Shown piece by piece: positions 53,262 through 64,000 of a DNA stretch of 64,000 bases. Numbering within the stretch: the first letter of the stretch is position 1; each line of letters begins with the position of its first letter. The notes under the pieces are model-generated. The model searched no databases. It was not told the DNA's origin and saw nothing but the letters and a program-made list of their open reading frames with translations. Location: positions 2,294,001 to 2,358,000 of the forward strand of contig JASJZC010000002.1 of NCBI GenBank assembly GCA_037178855.1, read 5' to 3'. A program made the position numbers and the translations under genes. This stretch comes from Oscheius sp. JU75 (taxonomy: Eukaryota > Nematoda > Chromadorea > Rhabditida > Rhabditidae).

Positions 53262-56200
53262 TTAGGCCTTGACTGACGGCATGAGGACGTTGGTGACGTC
53301 CTCAGAGTAGAGCTTCGCGGCCAGAAAGCTGGTAGCAATCTGCTGAATGGAAAAGCTTTTGGTCTCGGCAAACTGCTGCATTAGACGCCTCGTCGCGAGA
53401 GAATCCTAAAAGTTTTTGAGCATTTTTAGAACCGTGAAAAAGAAAAAAACCTCCTCCTTGTCCTGCTTCTCAAATTCCGGATTGAGCTTCTCGATGAGAG
53501 TGTCGAGAGAATTTGTCTTGGACATGACGTCAGCTAGCTGATCCACGACGTCGGTGGAAATTTTCATCTCGGGAGATCTGGAATATAAGAGTTCAGTTTG
53601 GAAGAACTCTTTAAAATACAAAAGTTTGCATCAGTCAAATCTTTTCAACTGTGTCAGTATGCATCTAGAATTTTAAACCATGCTTCTTTCTTACGTTTAC
53701 AATTTGCGAGAGGCGTCTATTACACATGTCAACTCTAATCTGGGATAACACTTGAGTTTGATAAAAGCAAAACTGTTCAATATGCAAAAAGTACTATGTA
53801 TCGCGACTGATCTAGTTTTATATGCCCAAAAGTCTGTGGGTAAAAAAGTCATGCCGAAATCTTATCATCATCGGTCCAAAACTTTACCACCTTCTAACAA
53901 CAAAAAAGATAGCTCGCCTCGGCGTATCTCCATTGTTATTAGCCTCCTTCGTCTCCTCCTCTTCTTTCTTCTGTGGGAGCAAATAGTGCTTCTTTCCGCC
54001 AGCCTGACAGATGACTTTTGCGACAAAAGGAGCAATGTCTTCGGTGATGTCCTTGCTCTCGCCCTTCACAGCCCAATAGGCCTCAGCCTCCGTCATCAGG
54101 AAGCGACTGGCTCGCCACTGGAAGGCCGAGTTGTTTATCGACCTAAATTTTTATGCAAGTTAAAGAAAACAGGCTCGAAAAACTGACTTGTACTCGTCGT
54201 CGACCTGCTGCTCGGGATCGAGCTCGTCCAGCGGATCCCTGATGAATTCCTCGACCGTTGGGATGAATTTGCGCTCGCGACAGGCCTTCTTGATATCGGG
54301 CTCGATGCTCCAGAGTCTGGTCAGCTCCGCGCTACCCATATCCACAACCTTCGGGTCGAAATGGGTTCGAGGACGTCTATAAAGTCGTGAATTGTCAAGA
54401 AAATATATATTGAGGACTTTTTGTAGACACCCATGGTTGTTTTGTCCTGGTTCCTGTCCATGTCGTAGCAGTTCTGATTCTTCCAGTCCGTCCATTCTTT
54501 CTCACGGGCTAAGATTATCTGGAAAATGCGTGGTTTCTGTCAAGTAGACAATTCAATTTCTTTTATTACGATTTTAGATTTTTTTATTTACGTCTAAATT
54601 GTTGTTCATGTTGGAACAAGTTAGAATGACAACTTCCTCAATGGGCTTGTATTTAGGAAAAAAAAGTATAAGACAAGGAAATATCCAGATATCTATCAAT
54701 GCAGATCATTTTCGCCAAGGAATGCTTGAAAAAAAGGCATCCAGTCTATTTTTTCTGGCAAACGTCGTGTTTTAGCGCTGGAAAAACATGGTAACGATTT
54801 CTCGATTATTACAAGAGCCTTACAAGAGTGATTTCGTACACCCAAGAGGCTCACATTTTTGCATTGAAAGTACACCTGTGTAGCTGACTTTGAAACACAC
54901 TCGAAAATGCATAAGTTTTGGTAAGTTTCCTCAAGTAAAAAATGCTGACAAACACAATAAAAGGATAAAAACCAAATATTTGCAATATTGTAGGAACAGC
55001 GGTAAACGCGCTACAATCGACAACTGTCTGGCAAGGAGACTTGGCAGGGTTGGTGTAAAGTAGCAACAGTTTGGTGGTATTTGAGTTTTTTAAGCTTTAC
55101 AAAACCAAACTGAAGGAAAAAAGACTAACTTTGACATTGTCCACGAAGCCATAGCCTTTAGGATACGTGTCCCTGAGCAGCCTGTAGCATTTCTCCTGGA
55201 CATCTTGACAGACCTTTGTCTGCTCTTCCGTCAGTTCCTGCTGCTTGACTTTGCCTTTAGGGTCGGTGATCAGAAACTGGAGAACTATGAGGACTTGGAG
55301 AAGGAAGTTCCGACGAAATTGGGAGTCGTTTAGCTGGAGTTGGAGGAGCTTAAAATGGAAGTTTACAAGATTTTACGACAAGCAGCTCGTGTACTAGTTT
55401 TACTGTCTCGGACTATAGTCATTTTAAACTCTTTTCCTTCTGTTTTAACCAATCACTTGTATTTGTCAGTCTCTGGTCAATGATTGTCATGTCTCAATCA
55501 AACCCTTGTGGTGCTCCTAATTAGAGTGTTTCGTAGCTTAGAATTTATTGGACTCTGGAACTACTAGACAAAGTCGTCCGTAGATCATAATAGTTCCAAA
55601 GTTTTTAAATCAACAAACCTTGGTGCTGGTCAGATACTTGGCAAAGTACTTCTCCGTCTCCTCCACCAGATCAGCAGCCGTTGCTGTCGCCGACTTTGCA
55701 TTCTTGTCATAGCTGAACTTTTCCAGCTTGTGAGTCGCGAGGGTCTGACAGATTTCCGTCAGCGACGTTTGAAATATCTTGAAGTTTTTGGCTTCGAAGC
55801 ACATATTGGGATTCGCGAAGAAGGCCTGCATCTTCCAGAACTGTTGGTAGAAGCTGCTATCCACAGCTATAAGGGACTCTTTCGACTCCTCGATCTCGCC
55901 CGTCTCCATGTTTTCGTCATTTGTAGCCAAGAGGTCCGTAAACTCGGTCTCCCCCGTGTCGAACTTTGTCGTGTTGTGGGTATTGAACTGGCCGACCAGG
56001 TTCAGGCCCGACTTTTCCATGAGGGGCAGAAAGCGGCTGAGGAAGGAGAGGATCCGGCCACAGAAAGAGGTCTCCACTGTCCGACTTAGTCGCTTCAGCA
56101 GGTCGTTGCACATTCGGAGCACGTTGTGATGGATGTTGTTGTCCTGAATAGTCTGGTATTAACACGAGGAGTGGTTTGGCTTACGCCCCTTTTGAGCGAT

Positions 56201-57123
56201 TTTGTTCACCCAAAAACTGCAATTTGATATTACAAAAAAAAGTTTGACCTCGGGCAGGATCGAACTCTTGGTTCCTTGCGCCCAAACCCCTAGCGTTTGC
56301 AACAGGCCACAGGCAGTCAGCTAAATACAGAAAAGGAACACGCGAAATATTTGAAATAAGTGCTTCCTTTTATTCAAATGTCCCACCTGCTTAAGGACGG
56401 CCATCATTTCCTCGATGATGCCGAAGAGGAACTTGCAGTGACTGATCGAGCTCACATCCATCATATCCTGTATCGTCGTTATGGCCGTCGTCTTCTGGAT
56501 GGATCCCGTCTTGCACAGCTCGGAAACGAAGCCCAGATGCTTGCGAATCACGTCGAAACTGGCCTTCTCTCTCACGAGCAGCATGGCTCGCTCCCTCACC
56601 TGGCACTCGATCATTCCTTCCAGAATGCTGCCCTCGCTCGAGTTGCTGAAAAATGGACATGAGTGAACTCGAACGAAAACATTCCAAGATTTTTTATGGT
56701 AAAATTGGGGATTGAGAAGCTTCTGCCGAACTTCCAGCTAAAAAGAGATGACAAATAGGTAAAACACGTATTTCCTAGGCTTGTTGGCAGAGCAGAAAAT
56801 TTTTTGACTATTGTAAGAGGTTCAAATTTAAGCGACTAAAAAGAGCAACAGATAGATTTACAGGCTCTTAGAAAACTTGCGGCAATAATAAACAAATAGG
56901 GTCATGTGCCGGGCTTATTCCGTGCAAGATTTCAGTCAAAAAACACTCGAAAGATCACAAAATCTCAGGTTTTCTGAACTCATTCGAAAATTTTTATCAA
57001 AACCCGTAGTTTTGCCGTTCACAGCCGAATAAAGTAAGAAATCGAAGACATGTACCTGGCCGTCGCCTTAGCTACAAAAGCCTTCAATCCGTCGACGTCG
57101 CCCTCAACAATAAAGGTTTCCAT
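53262..57123 (-). CDS. thoc-1: THOC1 / HPR1, subunit of the THO mRNA-export complex
   Basis: THOC1 acts in the nucleus, coupling transcription to mRNA export. The start at 57123 gives METFIVEGDVDGLKAFVAKA. Then come ECQVRERAMLLVREKASFD, CKTGSIQKTTAITTIQDMMD, and HCKFLFGIIEEMMAVLKQ. The most conserved block follows: LRMCNDLLKRLSRTVETSFC, GRILSFLSRFLPLMEKSGLN, FYQQFWKMQAFFANPNMCF, and EKYFAKYLTSTK. Next are LNDSQFRRNFLLQVLIVLQF, AELTRLWSIEPDIKKACRE, FIPTVEEFIRDPLDELDPEQ, and NNSAFQWRASRFLMTEAEAY. The C-terminus (MKISTDVVDQLADVMSKTNS, ending LMPSVKA) does not look like the death domain of vertebrate THOC1. The gene starts about 305 bases after the XMAP215 stop, on the same strand. One intron carries a tRNA-like element. 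Confidence 0.94.
54530..55130. other. Long THOC1 intron
   Basis: About 0.6 kb between the exon ending near 54520 and the next one upstream. No exon, RNA or repeat of note is seen. Confidence 0.3.
56244..56318 (-). repeat. tRNA-like element in a THOC1 intron
   Basis: On the minus strand CTGTGGCCTGTTGCAAACGC is the A-box region and GAGTTCGATCCTGCC the B-box, ending CGAGGTCAAA then T8. GACTG at the 5' end can pair with GGTC. It closely resembles the copy at 61481-61551. Confidence 0.55.
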
Positions 57124-57427
57124 TCTGAATCTGCCTGTTTGACAAAAACTTTGTGTAAACCAAGGACTTTCACAGAAATCTATTGGCACCCAACCTGATA
57201 TTCAAGCCAACCAAAAAACCGCGTTAAAGGTACATATTTATGTTCATAAGGCCTATAAAAAACGGGAGTATAAGCGAAAAGCATAACCGGGGCGTCGGAA
57301 TAAATAGTATCACAGAACCCGGCGAGTATAATATAATAGAAAATTGGGTGGTGGGAGAAGAGAGGCTAAAACCGCGTAGAGGGGAGAGAACAATCGCGAA
57401 TATTATGACTGGATTTGAGACAGGATC
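57124..57427. other. Gap between XMAP215 and THOC1
   Basis: About 305 bases of A/T-rich sequence, with no coding feature. Operon-like spacing. Confidence 0.35.
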
Positions 57428-60400
57428 CTAGGCGTCGTTAATGCCGGCCAGTTTGCTCTTGATGTCCCTGTAAACCATCGGGTCGATGCTTCGTCGGACC
57501 TTGCGCATCGTCTTCTGCTCTTCCGGAGGTGGCCTGGCAGCCAGATTCGAGGGCGTTGGCAGCTCGCTAAATTTGGGACTGGGATGGGTGTAAATAGCGT
57601 TCTTTTGTCGATATAGGGGCAGGCATGAGAGGAAAAAAAAACCGTGGTTACAAACCTGTCGAAACTGTCCGTGTTGATATCGCGCTTCTGGAGGACTTTC
57701 GAGGATCCCTGGTCGACTTCGGGCCCGACGACGCGGTCGAGACGGGCGCGCATCGCCATCGCCTTCTGGGCCATGTCCACGTAGCGCTGAAGATGTAAAT
57801 TTTCAAAGAGAAAGAGGTGCGGCAGACCTGATCAGTGACAGGCCGGAGCCGTTTTCCCCGTCTGAATTCCTCCACAAACTTCCTGACAGTCGATCCGAGG
57901 CAGCACTTCTGAGTGTAGTTGTCGTATTCGGCCTGATCCGACTGTGTTTTATCCAGATGAGCGACCAACTTGGCCACATGTCCTTCCAGCTGAATTTCGT
58001 TAGTTTATAGCGAAAAAAACAGAGAAACGAACCGAATTCAGGTCGCGAACCACATTGTCCACGAGGATGTGGATCTCCTTTCTCATGGCCTCGGGTCGGA
58101 TCGTCTTGGGCTGTGGTAGATCCTGGGCGACCACGCCCGGCAACTTTGGTTCCCAGTTCGGATTCTCGGACAGCATCTGCTGTAGAAAGACGTTGCAGTA
58201 AGAAATTAGCTTGCTGTGCGGATTCGGCAGCTTCCTGACGGCATTTTGTACCTAAATGTAATTGATGATATTCTAAAGCGTATAATCTGTTCCAAGCAAA
58301 GAACGAAAGAAATGGTAAATAGTTTGATGTCCGGGATTCGAACCTTCAAAAATCGCGCCACTTGGCACTGCACCGTAGACGTAAAACGCCGAAAATCCTA
58401 GTTCCCTCAAACTGGTGCAAGGATTACTGTAATTTGGTAATGGCACCCTCAAAACCTTTGAACAGCCGGCTCACTGCCGCTCTTCCGTTAAAATGGACTA
58501 TAGCCTAGTGGGTAGCAATAAATATGAGGTTTCGATTCCTGCCGACGTTCTAGATGCAGAAAAAGAGAAAATCATACCGCATCTCCCATCGTGATGATTC
58601 CCAGCTGTAGACAGAGCTCGATAGTCTTGTTGTGCGGCTCGTAGACAGGGTCCGAGGTGGCGCTGTTGAAGAAGTCGTTGATGGCACTGAGGAATGGGAC
58701 GAGACGGAGAGCCTGTGGCACCTTATTCATCATGTCCTGCCACTTGTATAGACACTAAAATGCGTAGTATTTTGGTGGATATACGCTGAAAAACCTTGAC
58801 AAAGAGCTCGATAGCCGGGGACGTGGAATCCTCCTTGAGCTGCGTCATAAGACTGCGACAGCAGGCAATGAAGAAGACGGTGATCTCGGTCCGGGTCGAG
58901 ACGCGGATGATGGAGACGTTGAAGGACTTCTTTGTCTGCTCTTCCTCATCGCGGTCGAGGACCGTCAGCAGCGGAATCGCCGCGTAGAGCCACTGGAACA
59001 TTGACTCGTCGTCCATGTGGATCGTCCGGGGGATCTGGGTGATCTGAAAGGGAGGAATTATTCAGAAGGACAAAGGATGAAACCTGAATGGTACTTTAAG
59101 AAAAAGTTTATTAAAAAAAAACTCACAATGTGGAAGAAGTAGAGAGCGCTCTTGAGCAGCGTCTGTCCCTTGGCCGAATGGACGCTGTGAATCTTGCGCA
59201 CGAGGTTAAGCTGTGTGGCCACGGCCTGCATGGTCATCGATATTCTGTCCTCGATCATCGCCCTCTGCTCGTGGTTGTTCATCAGAACCGTGATCTGTTC
59301 CATGGCCTCTTGCGCCACCTCCGGGATCCCGGATGAGATGTTGTGAATGACCTTCTCCAGCTGATCGAACGTGTCCACCGACGAGATTGACGAGGACGAC
59401 CCACTGCGTCTAAATTTCAAATTGAAAAGGCGTTTAAAGCCTAGAATTACTTCAAAGGAGTGGTGGGAGTGGGACGAGAGGGCATCGACGGAATTCGCGG
59501 GACGTAGCTGTCACTCTCGGCCACCAGCTGACTCGAAGGAAGAGCGTAGATGCCGGTCAACTCGACAAACTGAATTATTCTTCGTCTTAATGAGAAAGGG
59601 CGAAGAACACTTACGTCGTCATCAATAGCATAGCGACTGGTCGTGGGACGAATTCCACCGCCGTTCTCTCGTGCAATAGTCGTCGTCGAGTTGAGTCCGT
59701 TCTGTTCTTGGCTGTCGTCATCATCATCGACCTCGGGCAGACGGCTTCGACTGCGATTTCTTCTCACGACAGTCCCTCCAGCTGGAAAACGATTTTTTAG
59801 GGGCTACAATAACACGTTTTATTATTGTTTCTACGATTTACTCGTCTCAAAAAAGGTTATGTATTTCGCGAGTACGCATAAAAGGGTTTTGCTCTCCGGA
59901 CATCGAACTCGGCCCCCTTTGTTTCGTATTCGGAGCGCTGACCAACTGAGCCATTTGCACCAGGCTAGCATAGAAAACGACGGTATTTGGATCATGAAGA
60001 GTAGAACTTTACGGAGCCAGAAAAATGATTTAAAAATGAACAGAGAACACGAACCATTGGGCGGCACGACGACTTTGGCTCCTCCAGGCCTCGGCGTGCC
60101 TGGGATTGGCGGCTTTGCGGAGCCCGGAGCCGTTCCCGTCCTCTTAATTCTCTCCTCGACGTAGCTTCTGTCCTTGTCGGCCAGCTTGCCGACATTCTTC
60201 CACATCTGGTCGCCTTCTTCGCGGTAGCAGGCAACCAAACCGTTGATTGCAGCATTTCTGACGCTTGTGTCTCGGTCGGAGACGCAGGCTCCGATCGCCT
60301 TGTGAATACCCTTAATTTTTTTTGTCTAAAACATGGAAAATGGACTTACTGTGGCCTTAAGGGAGGAGACCCCTCCGCGCGAGATGTACTCCGCCAAGAT

Positions 60401-63400
60401 GGTTAGACACTCGGCTCGTTGGCGCGAATTCTTTGTCTTCAGGGCCTCAATGAGGAACGGGGTCAGCTTGAGCGGACCACATTGGTCCGTGATCTCGTCG
60501 ACTATATCGTGCACGAGCTGACGCATAACATCCTTCTGCTCGCCGCTCTTCAGCAACAGATACGGGACGAAGGAATTGATCTGAAACCCATTTTTAAGAT
60601 GAAAAGTTCCGGAAAATCATACCTCTTCCATGCTGAGAGGCTCCTCGAAATCGCGCATCAGACGAACGATCTGGACGCAGAGCTCGAGAGCCTTGATGAG
60701 GACGGCCGGATTGGTCTCGAAGAAGCGCAGGGTGCACCATTTCAGGAGGAGATCGCTGTTTTTGACGAGGCTCTGAGGCTGTGACTCGCCGAGCTGAAAA
60801 GCTAGGGTTTTACAATGAAAGACGGACGTTTGTCTATGCTAAAAACACTCTTTCTATATCCTTGTGTCCTGTCAAATCTGGCATCCTAATAGCCAGTTGT
60901 ACTCGTCTCGCCAATTTCCTCACACCCAGTCTGTCCAATCTCTTTTCAACACCCCATCAAAAACCCTTAGAACCAACCTCTCTTAGCATCTCGATACCCT
61001 TGATATGCAACTTGAAGTCTTTGTTGAAGAGCAGCTGCGTCAGGCCGATTTTAGCCACGGCTCCGAGCTGTCCCGTAAGCTGCTGGATGTGTTCATCGGT
61101 TGGAGTGGCGAAATTCCATTTGATCAGCCGCATCTGCTTCTCATCCTTGATTCGCTGCTGCTTGCCCTCGTTCACCGCCAGGATCTCCACGTTAGTTGGC
61201 GTCTCCACGGCCGGTTCTTCTTCTTCCGGAGGTGGGGCTGCCTTCTTCACGGGTTTCTTGACCGGCGCCGAGCCAGAGGCCGGTTTCAGATTCTAAAAAA
61301 TGGTAATTTTAGCTGAACAAGGTTAGCTATCCCTAAGGTTTTTGCAAGGCTTGTCAAATACTTTCTTTAGCAACCTTTCAAACATCGTTTGCTTTCAAAA
61401 AATAGCTTATTAAAAAAATTTGTCACGCACGCAGCCGAAGCCGAGTCGCCTGGGTCAAAATGGCACTTCTTAGCAATACACCCTGACCCCGGGCGGGAAC
61501 GAACCCCTAGTCTCTCGCGTCATAATGAATGGTGTCTACAACAGGCCACGTGCACAAAATGACAGACGCTTAAAAGTTCAAGAAGCTACGACAAAAAACG
61601 TACCTCATTCTCAGCGTCTCCATTCAACGACTGCATACTTCCACTTCTCGAGAGCGGCGGCTTGGCTCCGTTCTTTTTCGGCGGTCCGGCCGGTGCTTTC
61701 GTGGCGGCAGGCTTCTAGAGACGAACACCGTTACGCGAACACAACAAGTTTACAAAAAAAGCCAGCAAACAAAAAGAGTAAGAGGAAAACTCACATCGGC
61801 CTTGTGAACAGATTGGACCATCTGAATGACGACTTCCGGGCCGACTTCCTCCAGGACCTTGTTGTAGCACTCCTTGATCTTGCTCATCTTCGTCTTGTCC
61901 TCTACAATGTCGGCTAGGAGGGGCAGGATCGGCTTCTCGCCGATGGCACGCATCGCGGAGCCGAGAGCCAGAGAGGAGGCATCGCGGACTTCGGGGTCCG
62001 AGTCACCCGTGTGCTGAAAACTTGATATGAACAGAAATTTAACTCATAGTCAACCGCTTTGAACAGTTTAGTAATGCCTTACGAGTAATGAATGAGTCAC
62101 TTCGGATCCAAGATCAGCAGTCTAGCCTCTGGGCCATGTGTGCCAAGCTCTAGCAGCGTACGTTTGCCAAGCCTAGCAGCGTACGTTTCATAACAGCACA
62201 TCGTTTTTTTCGCTCAAATTTTGCAGAATTCAACCACTAAAGCAGAACTTCCGTTTGTGGTAAGCAAAAGAGGAGAACGTAATCTGTCGAAACCAGCATC
62301 TTTACCTTAATGAGAAGAGGAACGATGGCCTTGAGCGTCTTCTTGGGCATGCTGGCCGCGTTGAGCTTCTTAAATGCTCTGTAGAGGAAGAGATCAGTCT
62401 GAATCTTAATATTGGGATTCGGCTTCTCCATGGCGGCCAGCGTCTCATCCTGCATTTGTTCCAGATTGATCTAAAGTCTTTTTTGTCCCGGAATCTCTAA
62501 AAATCTTACAGAGGCATAGATAGAGTCGATGCACTCTGCCAGCGGGTCCCTGAGAAGCGGCTTCTTCTCCTTGAACTTCTCGAAGACGGTCGGCACGCAT
62601 CCGATAGCGTGTGGAGCAAATTTGAGCCTCAGGCCGGCGGCTACACCGTTCAGACACTGGGCGGCGAGAGCCTGTACGTTGATGTTGGCGTCCTTCTCGA
62701 GGATTCTTCTGAGATTTTCCACGTGCTCGCCGTAGTTGGCCTTCGGTTCCAGCTTCGGGAACTTGACAAGCAGCTCGTGGAAGGCCTAAAAAAAATTTAT
62801 TAGAAAAACGTGCTGAAGAAGGACACACCTTTAGAGCATCACGTCGTTCCGTCCACTTTTTCGACTCCAAATTCGTCGCATAGTCCTCTGGAAGCTTGGC
62901 TACCACATCGACGGGGTCCAACATGTCGAAAGGATCGACTTCTTTCACCGGGGCTGCTGGGGCAGCCGCAGCTACAGGCGCTTCGTCCTCGGCTGCTTCT
63001 CCTGATGTTGGCCGCTTGGGGCCAGAGGAAGCTGGAGCGGCTCCGAGACCGTCCGGGCCAACCTCGTCCATTACCTTCTGGTAGACCTCTTTGATCTTGC
63101 TCATCTTCGTCTTGTCCTCGATGATATCGGCTAGGAGGGGCTGGAAGGGCTTCTCTCCGACTGCACGCATTGCGGAGCCGAGGGCCGAGCAGGACGCCTC
63201 ACGAACTTCTGGGTCAGATTCACTAGAGTGCTGAAAATTGGATGTTTAGTTTAACGTAGGCATATATCCAGTCCGTGGTCAATTTCGCACTAGTCTTTAT
63301 GACGCATTGAACAGCTTAGAAGCGTTAAGAATCTCGAAAACCCCCATGTCCAGTACTCTAACCACTAGGCCACTAGTGTTAAACTCATAGTTAAGCTCAG

Positions 63401-64000
63401 CAGTCTGCTTATGCAAGCATCAGATCGTTTTTCACGCTTAACCTTGTTCAGACAGAGAGTCGAGCATGACTTGGACGCCCGTTTGCAACTTCCGGTGGCC
63501 CATTGTCGATGTTTTTTCAAGCGGGCTCTTTGCAAGAAAGGAGTTATACCTTGATGAGAAGGGGAACGATGGCCTTGAGTGTCTTTTTGGGCATACTGGC
63601 TGCGTTGAGTTTCTTGAATGCTCTGTAGAGGAAGAGATCAGTCTGGATTTTGATATTGGGATTGGGCTTTTCCATTGCAGCCAGCGTCTCGTCCTGCATC
63701 TGTTCCAGATTGATCTGAAGACATTGTTACCACAAAATAAGGTCATAACCCATACCGAGGCATAGATAGAGTCGATGCACTCTGCCAGCGGGTCCCTGAG
63801 AAGCGGCTTCTTCTCCTTGAACTTCTCGAAGACGGTCGGCACGCAGCCGATAGCGTGTGGAGCAAATTTGAGCCTCAGACCGGCGGCTACACCGTTCAGA
63901 CACCTGGCAGCGAGAGCCTGTACGTTGATGTTGGCGTCCTTCTCGAGAATTCGTCGAAGTATTTCCACATGCTCACCATAACCTTTGGCCTTGGGATCCA
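57428..64000 (-). CDS. zyg-9: XMAP215/CKAP5/ZYG-9 microtubule polymerase (5' end outside the window)
   Basis: TOG-domain proteins of this family add tubulin to microtubule plus ends and act at spindle poles. The reading is minus-strand and enters from the right edge, so the N-terminus is missing. First comes a TOG domain (ANINVQALAARCLNG, EKFKEKKPLLRDPLAECIDS, KTLKAIVPLLIK, SDPEVREASCSALGSAM). A linker (PFDMLDPVDVVAKLPEDY) leads to a second TOG domain that is almost the same. Then come a Pro/Ala linker and a TOG3-type region (KQMRLIKWNFATPTDEHIQQ). Further HEAT-like repeats follow (VRNAAINGLVACYREEGDQM), a Ser/Arg/Pro linker, and a C-terminal helical part (IPEVAQEAMEQITVLMNN, ISMTMQAVATQLNLV). 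The end is YRDIKSKLAGINDA, stop at 57428-57430. Several introns carry tRNA-like elements. The gene symbol follows the C. elegans homolog. Confidence 0.93.
58326..58382 (-). repeat. tRNA-like element in an XMAP215 intron
   Basis: On the minus strand AAGGTTCGAATCCCGG is a clear B-box arm. The A-box region (TACGGTGCAGTGCCAAGTG) is weak. With the copy at 58494 it forms a loose head-to-head pair. Confidence 0.45.
58494..58547 (+). repeat. tRNA-like element in an XMAP215 intron
   Basis: ATAGCCTAGTGGGTAGCA is the A-box region and GGTTTCGATTCCTGCC the B-box. It is shortened between the two boxes. Confidence 0.45.
59890..59965 (-). repeat. tRNA-like element in an XMAP215 intron
   Basis: On the minus strand AATGGCTCAGTTGGTCAGCG is an excellent A-box and D-arm region, and CCGAGTTCGATGTCCGG a T-arm. 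AAAACCCTTTT follows. The anticodon stem is poor. Confidence 0.55.
61481..61551 (-). repeat. tRNA-like element in an XMAP215 intron
   Basis: On the minus strand ACGTGGCCTGTTGTAGACAC is the A-box region and GGGGTTCGTTCCCGCC the B-box, then CGGGGTCA. It shares GTGGCCTGTTG and the 3' GGTCA with the THOC1-intron copy. Confidence 0.5.
62141..62188 (+). repeat. Tandem direct repeat of about 23 bases
   Basis: GCCAAGCTCTAGCAGCGTAC and GTTT are repeated immediately with a two-base shortening (GCCAAGCCTAGCAGCGTACG, then TTT). It lies in an XMAP215 intron. Confidence 0.7.
62307..62786 (-). repeat. Downstream copy of the duplicated TOG exons
   Basis: The exons 62307-62472 and about 62509-62786 correspond to 63551-63717 and 63770 to beyond 63968 in the same gene. 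Over about 129 aligned residues only two amino-acid differences were seen. Confidence 0.85.
63326..63377 (-). repeat. tRNA-like element in an XMAP215 intron
   Basis: On the minus strand CTAGTGGCCTAGTGGTTAGA is a good A-box and D-arm region, and GGGGGTTTTCGAGATTC a weak B-box. The homologous intron downstream (about 62017-62306) lacks it, so it probably arrived after the exon duplication. Confidence 0.45.
63551..64000 (-). repeat. Upstream copy of the duplicated TOG exons (runs off the window)
   Basis: It is nearly identical in nucleotides to 62509-62730 in the exon beginning at 63770. The next exon (63551-63717) differs from 62307-62472 at more positions, mostly silent. The copy continues beyond 64000. 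Confidence 0.85.

Noticed and set aside
62445-63170. A separate 241-residue protein on the minus strand
   Set aside because: It is an XMAP215 exon read through into the following intron. The spliced frame fits the family.

Overview
This window is eukaryotic and most likely from a nematode. Genes are compact and multi-exon, with many introns of about 40-60 bases. The 3' splice sites are short and strongly conserved (TTTTCAG or TTTTTAG, seen as CTGAAAA or CTAAAAA for minus-strand genes), as in nematodes. Several start codons sit just after such an acceptor, which suggests trans-splicing. The gene set also fits: Wntless, an E2F factor, an SLC19 transporter, a ShKT-domain secreted protein, a two-domain C-type lectin, a choline kinase, a sphingomyelin synthase, and a C2 plus Rab11-binding (FIP) protein. 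The species cannot be named from this sequence. There is no rRNA, CRISPR array or bacterial feature. All gene models were read by eye; outer codons are firmer than inner exon borders.

Layout. 1-1174: intergenic, with a 0.5 kb foldback transposon (MITE) flanked by TTAA. 1175-3772 (+): unknown membrane protein. 4021-6754 (-): Wntless. 8056-10431 (-): an uncharacterised gene with two broken relatives beside it. 10965-13065 (+): short-chain dehydrogenase. 13349-14387 (+): small secreted coiled-coil protein. 14521-16567 (-): SLC19 transporter. 17153-17882 (+): small membrane protein, facing a broken PPP-family phosphatase (17831-18424, -). 19075-21002 (+): E2F. 21115-28508 (-): choline kinase, ShKT protein and ABHD12-like hydrolase. 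28997-30724 (+): C-type lectin. 31460-35394 (-): Nanos-type zinc-finger protein. 36400-37190 (+): gamma-glutamylcyclotransferase. 37246-38928 (-): RRM-like protein. 39634-41035 (+): sphingomyelin synthase. 41681-64000 (-): a same-strand run of XMAP215/ZYG-9 (5' end outside the window), THOC1, RRP9 and Rab11-FIP, with gaps of about 300-500 bases, so possibly an operon.

Functional themes. XMAP215 (microtubule growth), THOC1 (mRNA export) and RRP9 (rRNA processing) are housekeeping genes of the kind nematodes often place in operons. Wntless, Nanos and E2F are developmental regulators. Choline kinase and sphingomyelin synthase act in phospholipid metabolism.

The most unusual feature is in the introns. 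About two dozen degenerate tRNA-like elements (A-box and B-box, several followed by T-runs) lie almost all in introns, several as head-to-head pairs. Many other introns carry GTCTCTCT/AGAGACAG octamer arrays. Other points of interest are two nearly identical tandem TOG-domain exon sets in the XMAP215 gene, a 74-nt microRNA-like hairpin in a nanos intron, and perfect palindromes in two presumed promoters.
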